A stretch of 64,000 nt of DNA from Arthrobacter sp. AQ5-05 (lineage in GTDB: Bacteria > Actinomycetota > Actinomycetes > Actinomycetales > Micrococcaceae): NCBI RefSeq assembly GCF_003287975.1, contig NZ_QMKQ01000003.1, positions 1-64,000 on the forward strand. The letters are read 5' to 3'. Under the pieces are notes generated by a model. It was not told the origin of the DNA, did no database searches, and saw only the letters and a list, made by a program, of their open reading frames with translations. Below, in pieces: positions 21,441 to 29,956 of the stretch. Position 1 is the stretch's first letter; each line of letters opens with the position of its first letter. Both the position numbers and the translations under genes were made by a program.

Positions 21441-22903
21441 GAGTCGAACCCCATTCCGAGGCCGTCCATGACCTTGAGGAACGGGCCGCGCTTGCCCTCG
21501 TTCCGGTCGGCCTTGACCAGCCCGTTGGTCATCAACTTGACGCCCATCCAGGCCACCGGTTCCGGGGGGAAGGGCAGCGGCTTCTTCTTCACCATTTCCA
21601 GTTCGGTCAGTTCGGTCTTGGAGCCCGAGAGCAGATCGAGCATGACCCGTGCCCCGAAGCGCGTGGCGCCCACGCCCAGACCGGTGTACCCGGCGCAATA
21701 GGCGACCCGTCCGTTGTGCGAGGTGTCGAAGAAGGCGAAGAAGCGGCTGCAGGTGTCGATGGCACCGCCCCAGGCGTGGGAGAACTTGATGCCCTCCAGC
21801 TGCGGGAAGGTGCCCACGAAGTGCGCGGCGAGCTTCCGGAAGGTCTCGTGGTGGGTGTCGTATTGGTGCTTGACGACCCGCCCGTAGTGGTAGACGGCGT
21901 CGTAGCCGCCAAAGAGGATGCGCCAGCCGCCGTTCGCATCCACCGTGGGGCGGGAGTAATGGAAGCGGTTGTTCATGTCGGCCAGGCCCATGCCGTCTTT
22001 CCAGCCGATGGCCGCACGCTGTTCGGCGGTCAGCGGCTCGGTCATCAAGGCGTAGTCGTACACCGGGATGGTGTGCATCCGGTGGCGCTTGAGCAGCGAG
22101 GGGAACACATTGGTGGCCAGGGCGACCCTGGCGGCGGTGATGTGCCCCGCTCCGGTGCGCACCCTGATCGAGTCGGGGGCGGAAGAAAGCTCCTCGCCCT
22201 TGGTGTGCTCGAAGATCTTCACGCCCAGCTCCAGGGCGACCCGGCGCAGGCCCCAGGCAAGCTTGGCCGGGTGCACCAGCACGGTGGTGTGCTTTTCCCA
22301 GTTTCCGCCCTCGAAGATCGGCGAGTTGATGTGGCTCCTCACCTCGTCGGCATCCATGAAGGGCACCTCGGGGTTGGCCGCTGCTTCCTCCTTGAGCCAG
22401 GACACCTGGTATTTTTCGGTGGCGACGTTCAGCACGCCGGTTGGAGCCAGGTCGCAGTCGATGTTGTACTTCCGGATGGTTTCCACGATGCCGGCGAGGT
22501 TTTCGGCACCGAGCTCGGTGAGCCGCTTGTTTTCCTTGGGCAGGTGCTTTTCGCCGTTGGATTCCCCGTGCACCAGCGATGCCTCGCAGAACCCTCCGTT
22601 GCGCCCGGAGGCGGCCCAGCCGATGGTCTCGGATTCGATCAGGGTGACATCGCGGGACGGGTCCGATTCCTTGGCCAGCAGCGCGGTCCACAGCCCGGAG
22701 TAGCCGCCGCCGACGACCAGCAGGTCGGTGGACATGCTGCCTTCCAACGCCGGAAGCGGGGCCGGGCGGTCGGGGTGCTGCAGCCAGTAGGGGGAGTAGT
22801 CGGTGCCGGACAGGGCCGCGTCGATGGTGGACCCGGGAATGGCCGCCTCGATGCGGTCAAAGGATACGGGGATGCCGTTGGAGGTGGCAGGAATGCTGCT
22901 CAT
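21437..22903 (-). CDS. FAD-dependent amine oxidoreductase (PuuB-like, DAO family)
   Basis: A 488-residue DAO-fold flavoenzyme. The dinucleotide-binding motif is STDLLVVGGGYSGLWTALLA (~57-76), followed by GWAASGRNGGFCEASLVHGES and C-terminal YCAGYTGLGVGATRFGARV. It resembles gamma-glutamylputrescine oxidase (PuuB) and related polyamine oxidases, which deaminate a primary amine to an aldehyde and H2O2. No puuA-like ligase is in the window, so the true substrate is open. The ATG at 22903 has AAGGA upstream; an ATG at 22918 is less well placed. First gene of the coupled operon with cupin and ALDH. Confidence 0.85.
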   Translation of the reverse strand: MSSIPATSNGIPVSFDRIEAAIPGSTIDAALSGTDYSPYWLQHPDRPAPLPALEGSMSTDLLVVGGGYSGLWTALLAKESDPSRDVTLIESETIGWAASGRNGGFCEASLVHGESNGEKHLPKENKRLTELGAENLAGIVETIRKYNIDCDLAPTGVLNVATEKYQVSWLKEEAAANPEVPFMDADEVRSHINSPIFEGGNWEKHTTVLVHPAKLAWGLRRVALELGVKIFEHTKGEELSSAPDSIRVRTGAGHITAARVALATNVFPSLLKRHRMHTIPVYDYALMTEPLTAEQRAAIGWKDGMGLADMNNRFHYSRPTVDANGGWRILFGGYDAVYHYGRVVKHQYDTHHETFRKLAAHFVGTFPQLEGIKFSHAWGGAIDTCSRFFAFFDTSHNGRVAYCAGYTGLGVGATRFGARVMLDLLSGSKTELTELEMVKKKPLPFPPEPVAWMGVKLMTNGLVKADRNEGKRGPFLKVMDGLGMGFDS

Positions 22904-22985
22904 GGAGGTTCCTTGCATGAATGAAGTGAACGTGGGTTCGTGCAGAAAATGCGTGCGGGGGAGACCTGGAAGGGAACCGGTGGCC

Positions 22986-24653
22986 CTAGACGCCTGCGGT
23001 GGCACGGGTAAAGACCGCGTGCCCGGAGGCCAGGGTGAGTTCCACCCCCACCCGGTGCAGGTCGCGGGACGGGATGGAGAACGGATCGGCATCCAGCAGC
23101 ACCAGGTCGGCCCGGGCCCCGGGGCGAAGGTTTCCGCCGGCATGGTCCCGGTTCACCCAGGCGCTGCCGGCCGTGTAGCCGCGCATGGCCTCCAGCACCG
23201 TGATGGCCTGGTCTTCAACCAGCGGCGCGACCTCCGGGTGGTCGGGGTCGGTGCGGTTGACCGCGACATGGATGGCCGCGAACGGGTCGGGAGTGGAGAC
23301 CGGCCAATCCGATCCCATGACCAGGTGCGCCCCGGCGTCGATCAGCGAACGGAAGGGGTACTGCCATCCGGTGCGCACCTCGCCCAGGATGGGGTTGGTC
23401 AGCTCCACCATTTGTTCATCGTTGCAGGCCCAGAGTGCCTGGGCATTGATGCTCAGGCCCAGGGACCCGAATCGGGGGACGTCGTCGGGGTGGATGACCT
23501 GCAGGTGGGCGAAGTGGTGGCGTCCGCCGGTGGTGCCGTTGGCCGCGCGGGCAGCCTCGAGTGCGTCCAGGCCCATCCGAGCGGCCCCGTCGCCGATGAC
23601 GTGCAGGTGCAGGTCGAACCCGGCGGCGTCCAGCGCCACGGCCACTGCCGTGAGCACCTCGGCGGAGAGGTAGCGCAGCCCGGTGTCGCCCGGGGAGCCG
23701 GGGGCGCAATCGCAGGAGCGCAGGTAGGGATCGAGCATGGCGGCAGTCCGGTTCTCCGCGACCCCGTCGACCATGATCTTCGCGGTGGTGGTGCGGAATC
23801 CGGCGGCGGCGTTTTCCTTTCGGCGAGCCAGGAAATCCTTGACCAGGCTGGGAACGGAGGCGAGGGTGGTCTCGCGGGGAACCCAGAGCGCGCCGGCCGC
23901 CTGACCGGTGAGCAGGCCCTGGTCCTGCAGCTCGCGGTAGATCCCGGAGGCATCGCCGTATCCGGCGTAGTTGCCCAGGATCGCTTCCTGCCATCCGGTG
24001 ATCCCGAAGGAGTGCAGGTACCGCTGGCCGGCCAGCAGACCCGCGCGCAGTGTCGCTGCCTCGGGGGCGGGGATCAGCGCGTTGACCAGGTCCATGGCGC
24101 CCTCGTGCAGGGTCCCGGTGGGGATTCCCTGCGGGTCTCGCTCGATGCGACCGTCGGCCGGGTCTGCAGTTTCCGCGGTGATCCCGGCCCGTTCAAGGGC
24201 CGCGGAATTGACCCAGGCGCCATGGTGGTCGCGATTGATCAGGTAGGTGGGAGTCGCGCCGGTGAGGGGGTCCAGCAATTCGGCGGTGGGGGTGCCGCCG
24301 GGGAAGTCGCTCATGGTCCAGCCGCCGCCGGTGAGCCAGCCGCCGGGGTGGGTGGCGGCAAAGGAGGCGATGGCTGCCAGGGTTTCGTCCGGGCCGTCGG
24401 CACCGGTGAGATCACAGGCCAGGGATTCCACGCCGCCCATCAGGGCATGGACGTGGGCGTCGGTGAAGCCGGGAGTCAGTGCACGGCCGGCCAGGGAAAC
24501 CTCGTTCTTCGGGGCCGGAAGTGCCCGGCGGACCTGTGCCTCGGGGCCCACGGCCAGGACCCTGCCGTTGCGCACGGCGAGCGCGCTGCCGGCGGCCAAG
24601 ACGTTGTGGCCATCGAAGATGGTGCCCGAGTGGAATAGCCAGGTCTCGCTCAC
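22986..24653 (-). CDS. Amidohydrolase, YtcJ-like metal-dependent hydrolase
   Basis: A 555-residue amidohydrolase_3 member. The metal-binding HxH is in GFTDAHVHALMGG, further histidines in HLHVIGDGAARMGLDAL and HFAHLQVIHPDD, and the catalytic Asp in LVMGSDWPVSTPDPFAAI. Related proteins hydrolyse N-acyl or cyclic amide substrates; the specific one cannot be told. GTG at 24653 is preceded by AAAGGG with 5-base spacing. It is divergent from a TetR gene whose palindromic site covers the likely -35 (TTGACT, 24753-24743 region) of this gene, with TTTTAT 17 bp downstream as -10. Confidence 0.87.
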   Translation of the reverse strand: MSETWLFHSGTIFDGHNVLAAGSALAVRNGRVLAVGPEAQVRRALPAPKNEVSLAGRALTPGFTDAHVHALMGGVESLACDLTGADGPDETLAAIASFAATHPGGWLTGGGWTMSDFPGGTPTAELLDPLTGATPTYLINRDHHGAWVNSAALERAGITAETADPADGRIERDPQGIPTGTLHEGAMDLVNALIPAPEAATLRAGLLAGQRYLHSFGITGWQEAILGNYAGYGDASGIYRELQDQGLLTGQAAGALWVPRETTLASVPSLVKDFLARRKENAAAGFRTTTAKIMVDGVAENRTAAMLDPYLRSCDCAPGSPGDTGLRYLSAEVLTAVAVALDAAGFDLHLHVIGDGAARMGLDALEAARAANGTTGGRHHFAHLQVIHPDDVPRFGSLGLSINAQALWACNDEQMVELTNPILGEVRTGWQYPFRSLIDAGAHLVMGSDWPVSTPDPFAAIHVAVNRTDPDHPEVAPLVEDQAITVLEAMRGYTAGSAWVNRDHAGGNLRPGARADLVLLDADPFSIPSRDLHRVGVELTLASGHAVFTRATAGV

Positions 24654-24739
24654 GGATGCCCTTTCGGTGCGGAGGTTCGCAGGAGTTGCCTGCGACCCTT
24701 GAAGGAAGTGTCCCACTTCATAAAATCTCACCCATGGCC

Positions 24740-24762
24740 TAAAGTCAACACTGTTGACTTTA
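24740..24762. promoter_or_regulatory. Perfect palindromic operator between amidohydrolase and TetR genes
   Basis: TAAAGTCAACA (24740-24750), one central base, then its exact complement TGTTGACTTTA (24752-24762). It is AT-rich in GC-rich DNA, centred between divergent genes, and contains TTGACT -35-like hexamers on both strands. This is the layout expected for autoregulation by the adjacent TetR protein and repression of the amidohydrolase. Confidence 0.85.
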
Positions 24763-24792
24763 GTGCGAAACAAGAGGGAGCGACACCCGCCG

Positions 24793-25479
24793 ATGGATAA
24801 CGACAAGCCGGTGAACCAGGTACCTGCCCCGCGCCGCCGGGCCCAGGGACTCGGACGCGAGGTCATCCTCGAGGCCTGCCTGAAGCTTGCGGCCGGGACC
24901 GAACCCGATGCGCTCTCCTTCCGGAAGATCGGCAGGGAGCTCGGGTCCGATCCCACGGCGCTCTACCGCCACTTCGCCGACAAGGACGAGCTGCTGCTGG
25001 CGCTCGCCGACCGGGTGATCGCCATGGGCATGGACGGCTATGGCCCGGGCGCGGGCTGGGAGGACTCGGTGCGGGACTTGATGCTGCGGATCCGGGCGGG
25101 CTTCCTGCACTACCCCCAGGTCGCCACGCTTGCCGCATTGCGTGTGACGCGCCAGGAGGGCGAACGAGAATTCATCGAGGCGATGCTCGCGGCGCTGCGG
25201 CAGGCGGGATTCGGGCGGCAGGAGGCGGCACTGGTGTACCGGGCATGCGGGGACTTCGTGCTGGCCTGGACCGGTTTCAGTGCCGGCCTGCTGCTGTTGG
25301 GTGAAAAATCCGCGCAGGACGACGAGGCCTGGGTGCGCAGCTACGCCCGCGTGCCCGAGGGGAAGTATCCGCTGGCGACCGACTCGGTGGAGGTCATGGC
25401 CCGGGTCCAGGACGAGGAGAACTACCGGTTCGCGCTGGACCTATTGCTGGGCGGGATCGCCGCGCGGTTGGACGCCTGA
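24793..25479 (+). CDS. TetR-family transcriptional regulator
   Basis: A 228-residue regulator. The N-terminal helix-turn-helix (~20-65) reads ILEACLKLAAG...LSFRKIGRELGSDPTALYRHFADKDELLLALADRV, the TetR signature. The C-terminal ligand domain resembles TetR_C-type repressors. GAGGGAG upstream supports the ATG at 24793. Divergent from the amidohydrolase, with a perfect 11-bp inverted repeat between them. It probably represses the amidohydrolase and itself until a small effector, perhaps its substrate or product, is bound. Confidence 0.9.
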   Translation: MDNDKPVNQVPAPRRRAQGLGREVILEACLKLAAGTEPDALSFRKIGRELGSDPTALYRHFADKDELLLALADRVIAMGMDGYGPGAGWEDSVRDLMLRIRAGFLHYPQVATLAALRVTRQEGEREFIEAMLAALRQAGFGRQEAALVYRACGDFVLAWTGFSAGLLLLGEKSAQDDEAWVRSYARVPEGKYPLATDSVEVMARVQDEENYRFALDLLLGGIAARLDA

Positions 25480-25491
25480 GCGGAAACAGCG

Positions 25492-25528
25492 GCGGGGCTC
25501 CGGGGAAACATCCCCGGAGCCCCGCTTT
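25492..25528. terminator. Intrinsic terminator between convergent genes
   Basis: A 15-bp perfect stem (25492-25506 with 25511-25525), a 4-base AACA loop, then TTT on the plus strand. It separates the TetR gene from the leftward amine oxidase operon. Confidence 0.85.
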
Positions 25529-25553
25529 CCGTGGAGGTGAACCCGCCGCTGCC

Positions 25554-26045
25554 CTACCGGTGCCGCCTTTCGCCGCCCGGGGCGCCGCGTGGGAGTGCCA
25601 TTCGCATGCCGATCCCGCAAAGCATGACCAGCACCAGCTCGCCCGCTGCGATGCCGAGCATCGCGGCGGCACCTGCACCTGCACCGGCGGCAGCGACCGC
25701 GTCTTGGCCACCGTGCCGGTGCTCGTGGATGCCCAGTGCCATGAAGGTGTGCGCCAGTGCCATGAGCGCGGACATTGCCAAAAGCTCGAGAAGGGCAGCC
25801 GGATTGTTCCAGGCCCGGTGCGCGCACTTGAGGCACAGCAACACCATGGCACCCAGGATGGATCCCATCCACACCCCGTGGGGGAACGCAGCCACGACCA
25901 ACACGTGCCCCATGCCCATGCCCACCGCCAGGGCGGCAACGACCCGCGCAAAGAGCTGCGGTCCCGGGGCACCACGGATGCCAGGTTGCACTGTCGCCGC
26001 GATCCGCGGTGCGGGCCGGAAGGTGGCGGCTGGATTCGTGGTCAT
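25554..26045 (-). CDS. Small histidine-bearing membrane protein next to the copper amine oxidase
   Basis: A 163-residue protein, not a family I recognise with confidence. About four hydrophobic helices (LFARVVAALAVGMGMGHVLVVAAF; WMGSILGAMVLLCL; LLELLAMSALMALAHTFMAL; AAAMLGIAAGELVLVMLCGI). Potential metal ligands occur near the helices: CLKCAH and GIHEHRHGG. Its ATG at 26045 lies only 11 bp after the amine oxidase stop, so the two are co-transcribed. A role in copper supply to the oxidase or in the membrane is possible but unproven. Confidence 0.7.
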   Translation of the reverse strand: MTTNPAATFRPAPRIAATVQPGIRGAPGPQLFARVVAALAVGMGMGHVLVVAAFPHGVWMGSILGAMVLLCLKCAHRAWNNPAALLELLAMSALMALAHTFMALGIHEHRHGGQDAVAAAGAGAGAAAMLGIAAGELVLVMLCGIGMRMALPRGAPGGERRHR

Positions 26046-26055
26046 GGCATGCCGA

Positions 26056-27972
26056 CTAGGAGTGGCAGGACTTGCCGGCGGCCGGTGCCGGGACATCGAG
26101 CACCGGCGAACGGTCGAAGAAGCCCTCGGGGCGCAGCTTGAAGCCCACGGTGTCCACCGGCATGATGGGCCAGTCCTCCGGGCGCGGGAAGTGCGTGAGT
26201 CCGAAGGTGTGCCACAGGACGATGTCCTCGCCGTCGATGTTGCGGTCGGCCTTGACCCATTCTGGAAGCCCCGCGCCACCGGCATGCTGGTTCACGAAGT
26301 CGCCGGTCGGGTAGCGCTGGCCCTCGGTGGCCTGGGTGACCCACAGCGACTTGGAGGCAAAGGTGGCGCGGCGATGGATCGAGGATCCCTCGTCGGCCAG
26401 CAGGATGGGGTTGCCCTGCGGGTGCAGCTTGTAGCCCACCGGGTGGCCCAGGCGGTTTTTCGATTCCGGGTTGGAGACGACCCAGGTGCGGCCCTTGGAA
26501 TTGTCGGCGTCGCGGATCGCCTCGGACTCGCGGGTGAAGACCGTGCGCTTGCGCGAGAACGCATTGCCCCGCAGGTTCTCCGGACCTGTCGGGACCCGAA
26601 CCACGTCCTCCTCCTCGACGCGGCCCGGGCCTCCGTCGAGGGCGAAGTCCAGCCGTGCCCCGAAGAGGTGCTGGTGGTAGGGGGCGCCGAGTCCCGGTGC
26701 CAGCTCGGAGGCGTACGGGGTTGCCCCGTCGGGCAGGGCGCTGGTGAACACGATGCCCGTGGCCTTGGCCTCGAACTCGATGGTGCCATCAAGGTAGAGG
26801 TACCAGTAGAAGCCGTAGTCGTAGTTGCCGATGGTGGTGAAGAAGGAAATGACCAGGCGGCGGTTGCGTCGGGTGTAGTTGATGCCGCTCCATAGATCCG
26901 AGTGCTTGGCCAGGATCGAGTAGTCCTCCTCGTGCATGCAGATGCCGTTGCGGATGGTGCGGGCCTCGCCGCGGGCATTGGAGACCACGGGGGAGATGTA
27001 GTGGATTTCGCCCAGGCAGTCGCAGCCCAGCTCGAGCGAGTTCGCGAACTGGCCAACCAGGTATTCGCCGGTGTCGAAGTAGTTCTGCCAGCTGCGCACC
27101 GGGGACGGGTCGCCGTAGGGGACGACCATTTCGGCGATGGAGGCGCGGTTCAGAATGCGGCGTGGGGCACCCTTGTCTTCGAAGGAAATGTTGTGCAGCA
27201 CCAGGCCCTCGCGCACGTCGAAGCCCACGTCCAGGCTCCATTTTTCCCATTCGACGTGGTTGCCGCCGGTGACGGTGAAGCTGGGGCCCTCGGGCTGGGT
27301 GATGGAGATCGGCTTCTGCGTGGTGCGCAGCTCTCCGGTGAGTTCCGGGTCGGTGTAGTTGCCGTGCTCGGTCGGGATCGGGACGACTCCCAGGTCGATG
27401 ACCTGATCCACGCTTCGGTTTCCCACGTCCACGTAGCCGACCAATCCGTCGACGGGGTGGGCCCAGGCCGAGTCCTCGGGGTGGTCCTGCACGAATGCCA
27501 GTCCGCGCAGGATGCGGCGGCCGGATTCCTCCGGGTACTCGAACACGCCGGCCGACAGCGGGGCGACGCGCACCTTCTCCACGTCGAGGTTTCGCTTGGC
27601 CAGGGCCTCGAGCCAACGGGGGTCCCGCGCGAGCAGCTGCTCGACGACTTCGAACTCCTCCTCCAGCACCGGCAGCTCACCGCTGGTGGCGGTGTCCAGC
27701 TCGATGGCGCTTTCCACCTTGGCGTGGGTCACGGAGACCACAACGTCCTTGGGCGCGGCGCCGGCGACGTCGAGGATGAAGGCGCGGAAGCGGCGATCGA
27801 CATCCTTGGTGTCGCGTCGGGGATCCTCGAGCCCCAAGTAGGCCACGCGGGCGGAGTCCGGGAAGTGGCCATTCTCGGCGAGTACGGTGCGCACCGTCGC
27901 GAATTCCTCTTCGGTGGCAAGCGCATAGGCGCCGAGGACGGTGTGTTGGTCGATGGCGTTGCTGAGGGTCAT
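26056..27972 (-). CDS. Copper-containing primary amine oxidase, phenylethylamine oxidase type
   Basis: A 638-residue topaquinone enzyme, the same length as Arthrobacter globiformis phenylethylamine oxidase and very similar along its length ([44 protein letters not shown]). The cofactor tyrosine is Y384 in TIGNYDYGF. Copper ligands are H433 and H435 (YHQH) and H594 (LTHFPR), all present. It oxidises aromatic primary amines such as phenylethylamine or tyramine to aldehydes with H2O2 and ammonia. Cytoplasmic, no signal peptide. A TetR-type palindrome lies upstream at 28039; the AraC, permease and ALDH genes beyond complete the pathway. Confidence 0.95.
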   Translation of the reverse strand: MTLSNAIDQHTVLGAYALATEEEFATVRTVLAENGHFPDSARVAYLGLEDPRRDTKDVDRRFRAFILDVAGAAPKDVVVSVTHAKVESAIELDTATSGELPVLEEEFEVVEQLLARDPRWLEALAKRNLDVEKVRVAPLSAGVFEYPEESGRRILRGLAFVQDHPEDSAWAHPVDGLVGYVDVGNRSVDQVIDLGVVPIPTEHGNYTDPELTGELRTTQKPISITQPEGPSFTVTGGNHVEWEKWSLDVGFDVREGLVLHNISFEDKGAPRRILNRASIAEMVVPYGDPSPVRSWQNYFDTGEYLVGQFANSLELGCDCLGEIHYISPVVSNARGEARTIRNGICMHEEDYSILAKHSDLWSGINYTRRNRRLVISFFTTIGNYDYGFYWYLYLDGTIEFEAKATGIVFTSALPDGATPYASELAPGLGAPYHQHLFGARLDFALDGGPGRVEEEDVVRVPTGPENLRGNAFSRKRTVFTRESEAIRDADNSKGRTWVVSNPESKNRLGHPVGYKLHPQGNPILLADEGSSIHRRATFASKSLWVTQATEGQRYPTGDFVNQHAGGAGLPEWVKADRNIDGEDIVLWHTFGLTHFPRPEDWPIMPVDTVGFKLRPEGFFDRSPVLDVPAPAAGKSCHS

Positions 27973-28038
27973 GGCGTTGCCCTTTCAATGGATTCGGGGA
28001 GAAAAGGCCTGGGGTGCCGGTGATATGCACCACGTTTT

Positions 28039-28060
28039 TATTCTCTAGCTGTAGAGAATA
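28039..28060. promoter_or_regulatory. Palindromic operator upstream of the amine oxidase
   Basis: TATTCTCTA (28039-28047) and its exact complement TAGAGAATA (28052-28060) around GCTG. It sits between the divergent amine oxidase and TetR genes, about 67 bp upstream of the oxidase start, in an AT-rich island. Confidence 0.8.
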
Positions 28061-28146
28061 GCCATGTTTCACACCCGTGGCAAGGGGTTGCGGCGGATGC
28101 GGGGCGCGGCACCCTGGACTGCCGGGTGATCCGTAGGATGGGAGGC

Positions 28147-28740
28147 ATGCCAAAGATTGTTGATCATGATGCACGTCGTCTCGAGTTGGTCGAGGTTACC
28201 TGGAGGGTCATTGCCCACCGCGGCTTTGACGGGGTGACATTGCGCGATGTTGCTGCCGAGGCCGGGTTTGCCAACGGGGCGTTGAAGCCGTATTTTCCCA
28301 CGAGGGCGAGCCTGATTCGGGCGACATTCACCCACGTCTTTGGCCGCACCAATGCCCGGATCGAGGTCTCCGTTCGGGGGCTGGCCGGCTTGGCGGCCCT
28401 GCGCGCCTTCGCCATGGAGGTCTTGCCCCTGGACGGGAATCGGCTCGATGAAGCCAAAGTCGTGATCCCCTTCTGGCAGATTGCCATCCATGACTCCGAA
28501 TTCGCTGCTCTCAACGATGAAGCCATGCTCCAGTGGCGCAACTGGATCAGGGGATGGATCGAGCAGGCGCGAAGCGAAGGCTTGCTGCGCGGGGATGTTC
28601 TCGATGAGATTGCAGCGGAATCGCTGCTGACCTTCCTGTTGGGAGCCCAAGTGGTGGCGGTGTTGGACCGGGGTTTCAACGATCCGGTACAACTGTGCGC
28701 CCAGTTGGACCAGCACCTCGGGTTGTTGAAGGCGGCCTGA
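28147..28740 (+). CDS. TetR-family transcriptional regulator (BetI-like C-terminus)
   Basis: A 197-residue regulator starting MPKIVDHDARRLELVEVTWRVIAHRGFDGVTLRDVAAEAGFANGALKPYFPTR, the TetR helix-turn-helix (~25-50). The C-terminal part resembles the BetI/TetR_C_6 group, often tied to amine or choline metabolism. The start is uncertain: the ATG at 28147 begins the conserved region but its Shine-Dalgarno is tight, and an in-frame ATG lies at 28138. Divergent from the copper amine oxidase with a palindrome between, so it is the likely repressor of that oxidase. Confidence 0.88.
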   Translation: MPKIVDHDARRLELVEVTWRVIAHRGFDGVTLRDVAAEAGFANGALKPYFPTRASLIRATFTHVFGRTNARIEVSVRGLAGLAALRAFAMEVLPLDGNRLDEAKVVIPFWQIAIHDSEFAALNDEAMLQWRNWIRGWIEQARSEGLLRGDVLDEIAAESLLTFLLGAQVVAVLDRGFNDPVQLCAQLDQHLGLLKAA

Positions 28741-28892
28741 GTGGGCATCCGGATTTAAAACCTACATTCAGAGAAAAAACGTGACTTTGGGTTTCTTTGC
28801 GCGTACATTGACTTGAATGTGACGCCGTTCACCTCTCATGGAACAGCTCGTGCCGAGGGACGCCGCCGAAATTGGGGAAAGGTCTCTCGCTC

Positions 28893-29822
28893 ATGTACCA
28901 AGTGCAACACGTTGATTCCTTCGGAGCTTGGAAAGCGCTGGTCTCCAGTGCCTTTGTACCATTGCATTCCGAACCGGTGCGGGCAGGATCCTTTGCCGGC
29001 AGCATTGCCGGCAGCCAATTCGGTTCCGTGGGTGTGATGGAGGTTGAGGCCACGGCCCACGTGGTGCGCCGCACTGAGAACTTGCTGGCAGCCGGTGACC
29101 AACCCCAATTCAAGCTCAACTTGCAGATCAGCGGGCATGGAATCCTGCTGCAGGACGGGCGGGAAACCTTGCTTCGGCCCGGAGAATTGGCGATCTACGA
29201 TACCCAACGCCCCTACACCTTGTTGTTTGAGGAGGAATTCAAGACCCTTGTCCTCATGTTTCCCCAGCAGCAGCTGGGGCTGCCCGCGACCCAAGTCCGG
29301 GAGATGACAGCCACGACCATCGGAACGGAGCATCCCTTGGGCCGGGCCATCACGCCCTTCCTGGGGCAACTGGCGGGCCTATTGCCGCACATGCAGGGCC
29401 CCGTCGGTCATCGACTGGCGACCAATGCCGTGGACTTGTTGAGCACATTGCTCGCGGCCGAACTTCACGAACATGACGGATCGGCCGTCGATGGGCACCA
29501 CCGCCAGATCCGTTCGATACAGGCATACATCGATGAACACCTCTCCGATCCCGAGCTGTGCCCGGGATCCATTGCGGAAGCCCAATACGTGTCGTTGCGC
29601 AGCCTGCACAAGATTTTCGCCGAGTCGGGCCACACCGTCGCCGAATGGATCCGTACCCGAAGGTTGGAGCAGTGCAGGCGTGATTTGAGTGATCCCATAC
29701 AGCACCATGTGCCTGTGGGAGCCGTCGGGGCGCGCTGGGGCTTGCCTGATGCAGCGCATTTCAGCAGGGTCTTCCGCGCCGCGTATGGCAATTCCCCTTC
29801 GGCATTCAGGGCCCAAAGCTAG
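28893..29822 (+). CDS. AraC-family regulator, FeaR-like
   Basis: A 309-residue activator. Residues ~1-190 form an AraC_binding_2-type sensor (GQISGHGILLQDGRETLLRPGELAIYDTQRPYTLLF pattern, beginning KLNLQIS), and ~205-309 hold two helix-turn-helices (SIAEAQYVSLRSLHKIFAESGHTVAEWIRTRRLEQCRRDL ... WGLPDAAHFSRVFRAAYGNSPSAFR). FeaR of E. coli, of this class, activates the phenylethylamine oxidase and phenylacetaldehyde dehydrogenase genes. That fits the adjacent oxidase, permease and ALDH. ATG at 28893 is preceded by GGGAAAGG. Confidence 0.88.
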   Translation: MYQVQHVDSFGAWKALVSSAFVPLHSEPVRAGSFAGSIAGSQFGSVGVMEVEATAHVVRRTENLLAAGDQPQFKLNLQISGHGILLQDGRETLLRPGELAIYDTQRPYTLLFEEEFKTLVLMFPQQQLGLPATQVREMTATTIGTEHPLGRAITPFLGQLAGLLPHMQGPVGHRLATNAVDLLSTLLAAELHEHDGSAVDGHHRQIRSIQAYIDEHLSDPELCPGSIAEAQYVSLRSLHKIFAESGHTVAEWIRTRRLEQCRRDLSDPIQHHVPVGAVGARWGLPDAAHFSRVFRAAYGNSPSAFRAQS

Positions 29823-29956
29823 TCTCGCGAGGCCACCCGGGTGGCGCGCAGCGGCAACCCTGCACGGTTTGCCAACCTGTGCACACGCAAAGCCAAGCGC
29901 CAAGCACGGGACGGCGGGCAAGCTGGTAGGAACGACGCTTCAAGGAGGAACTTCCC

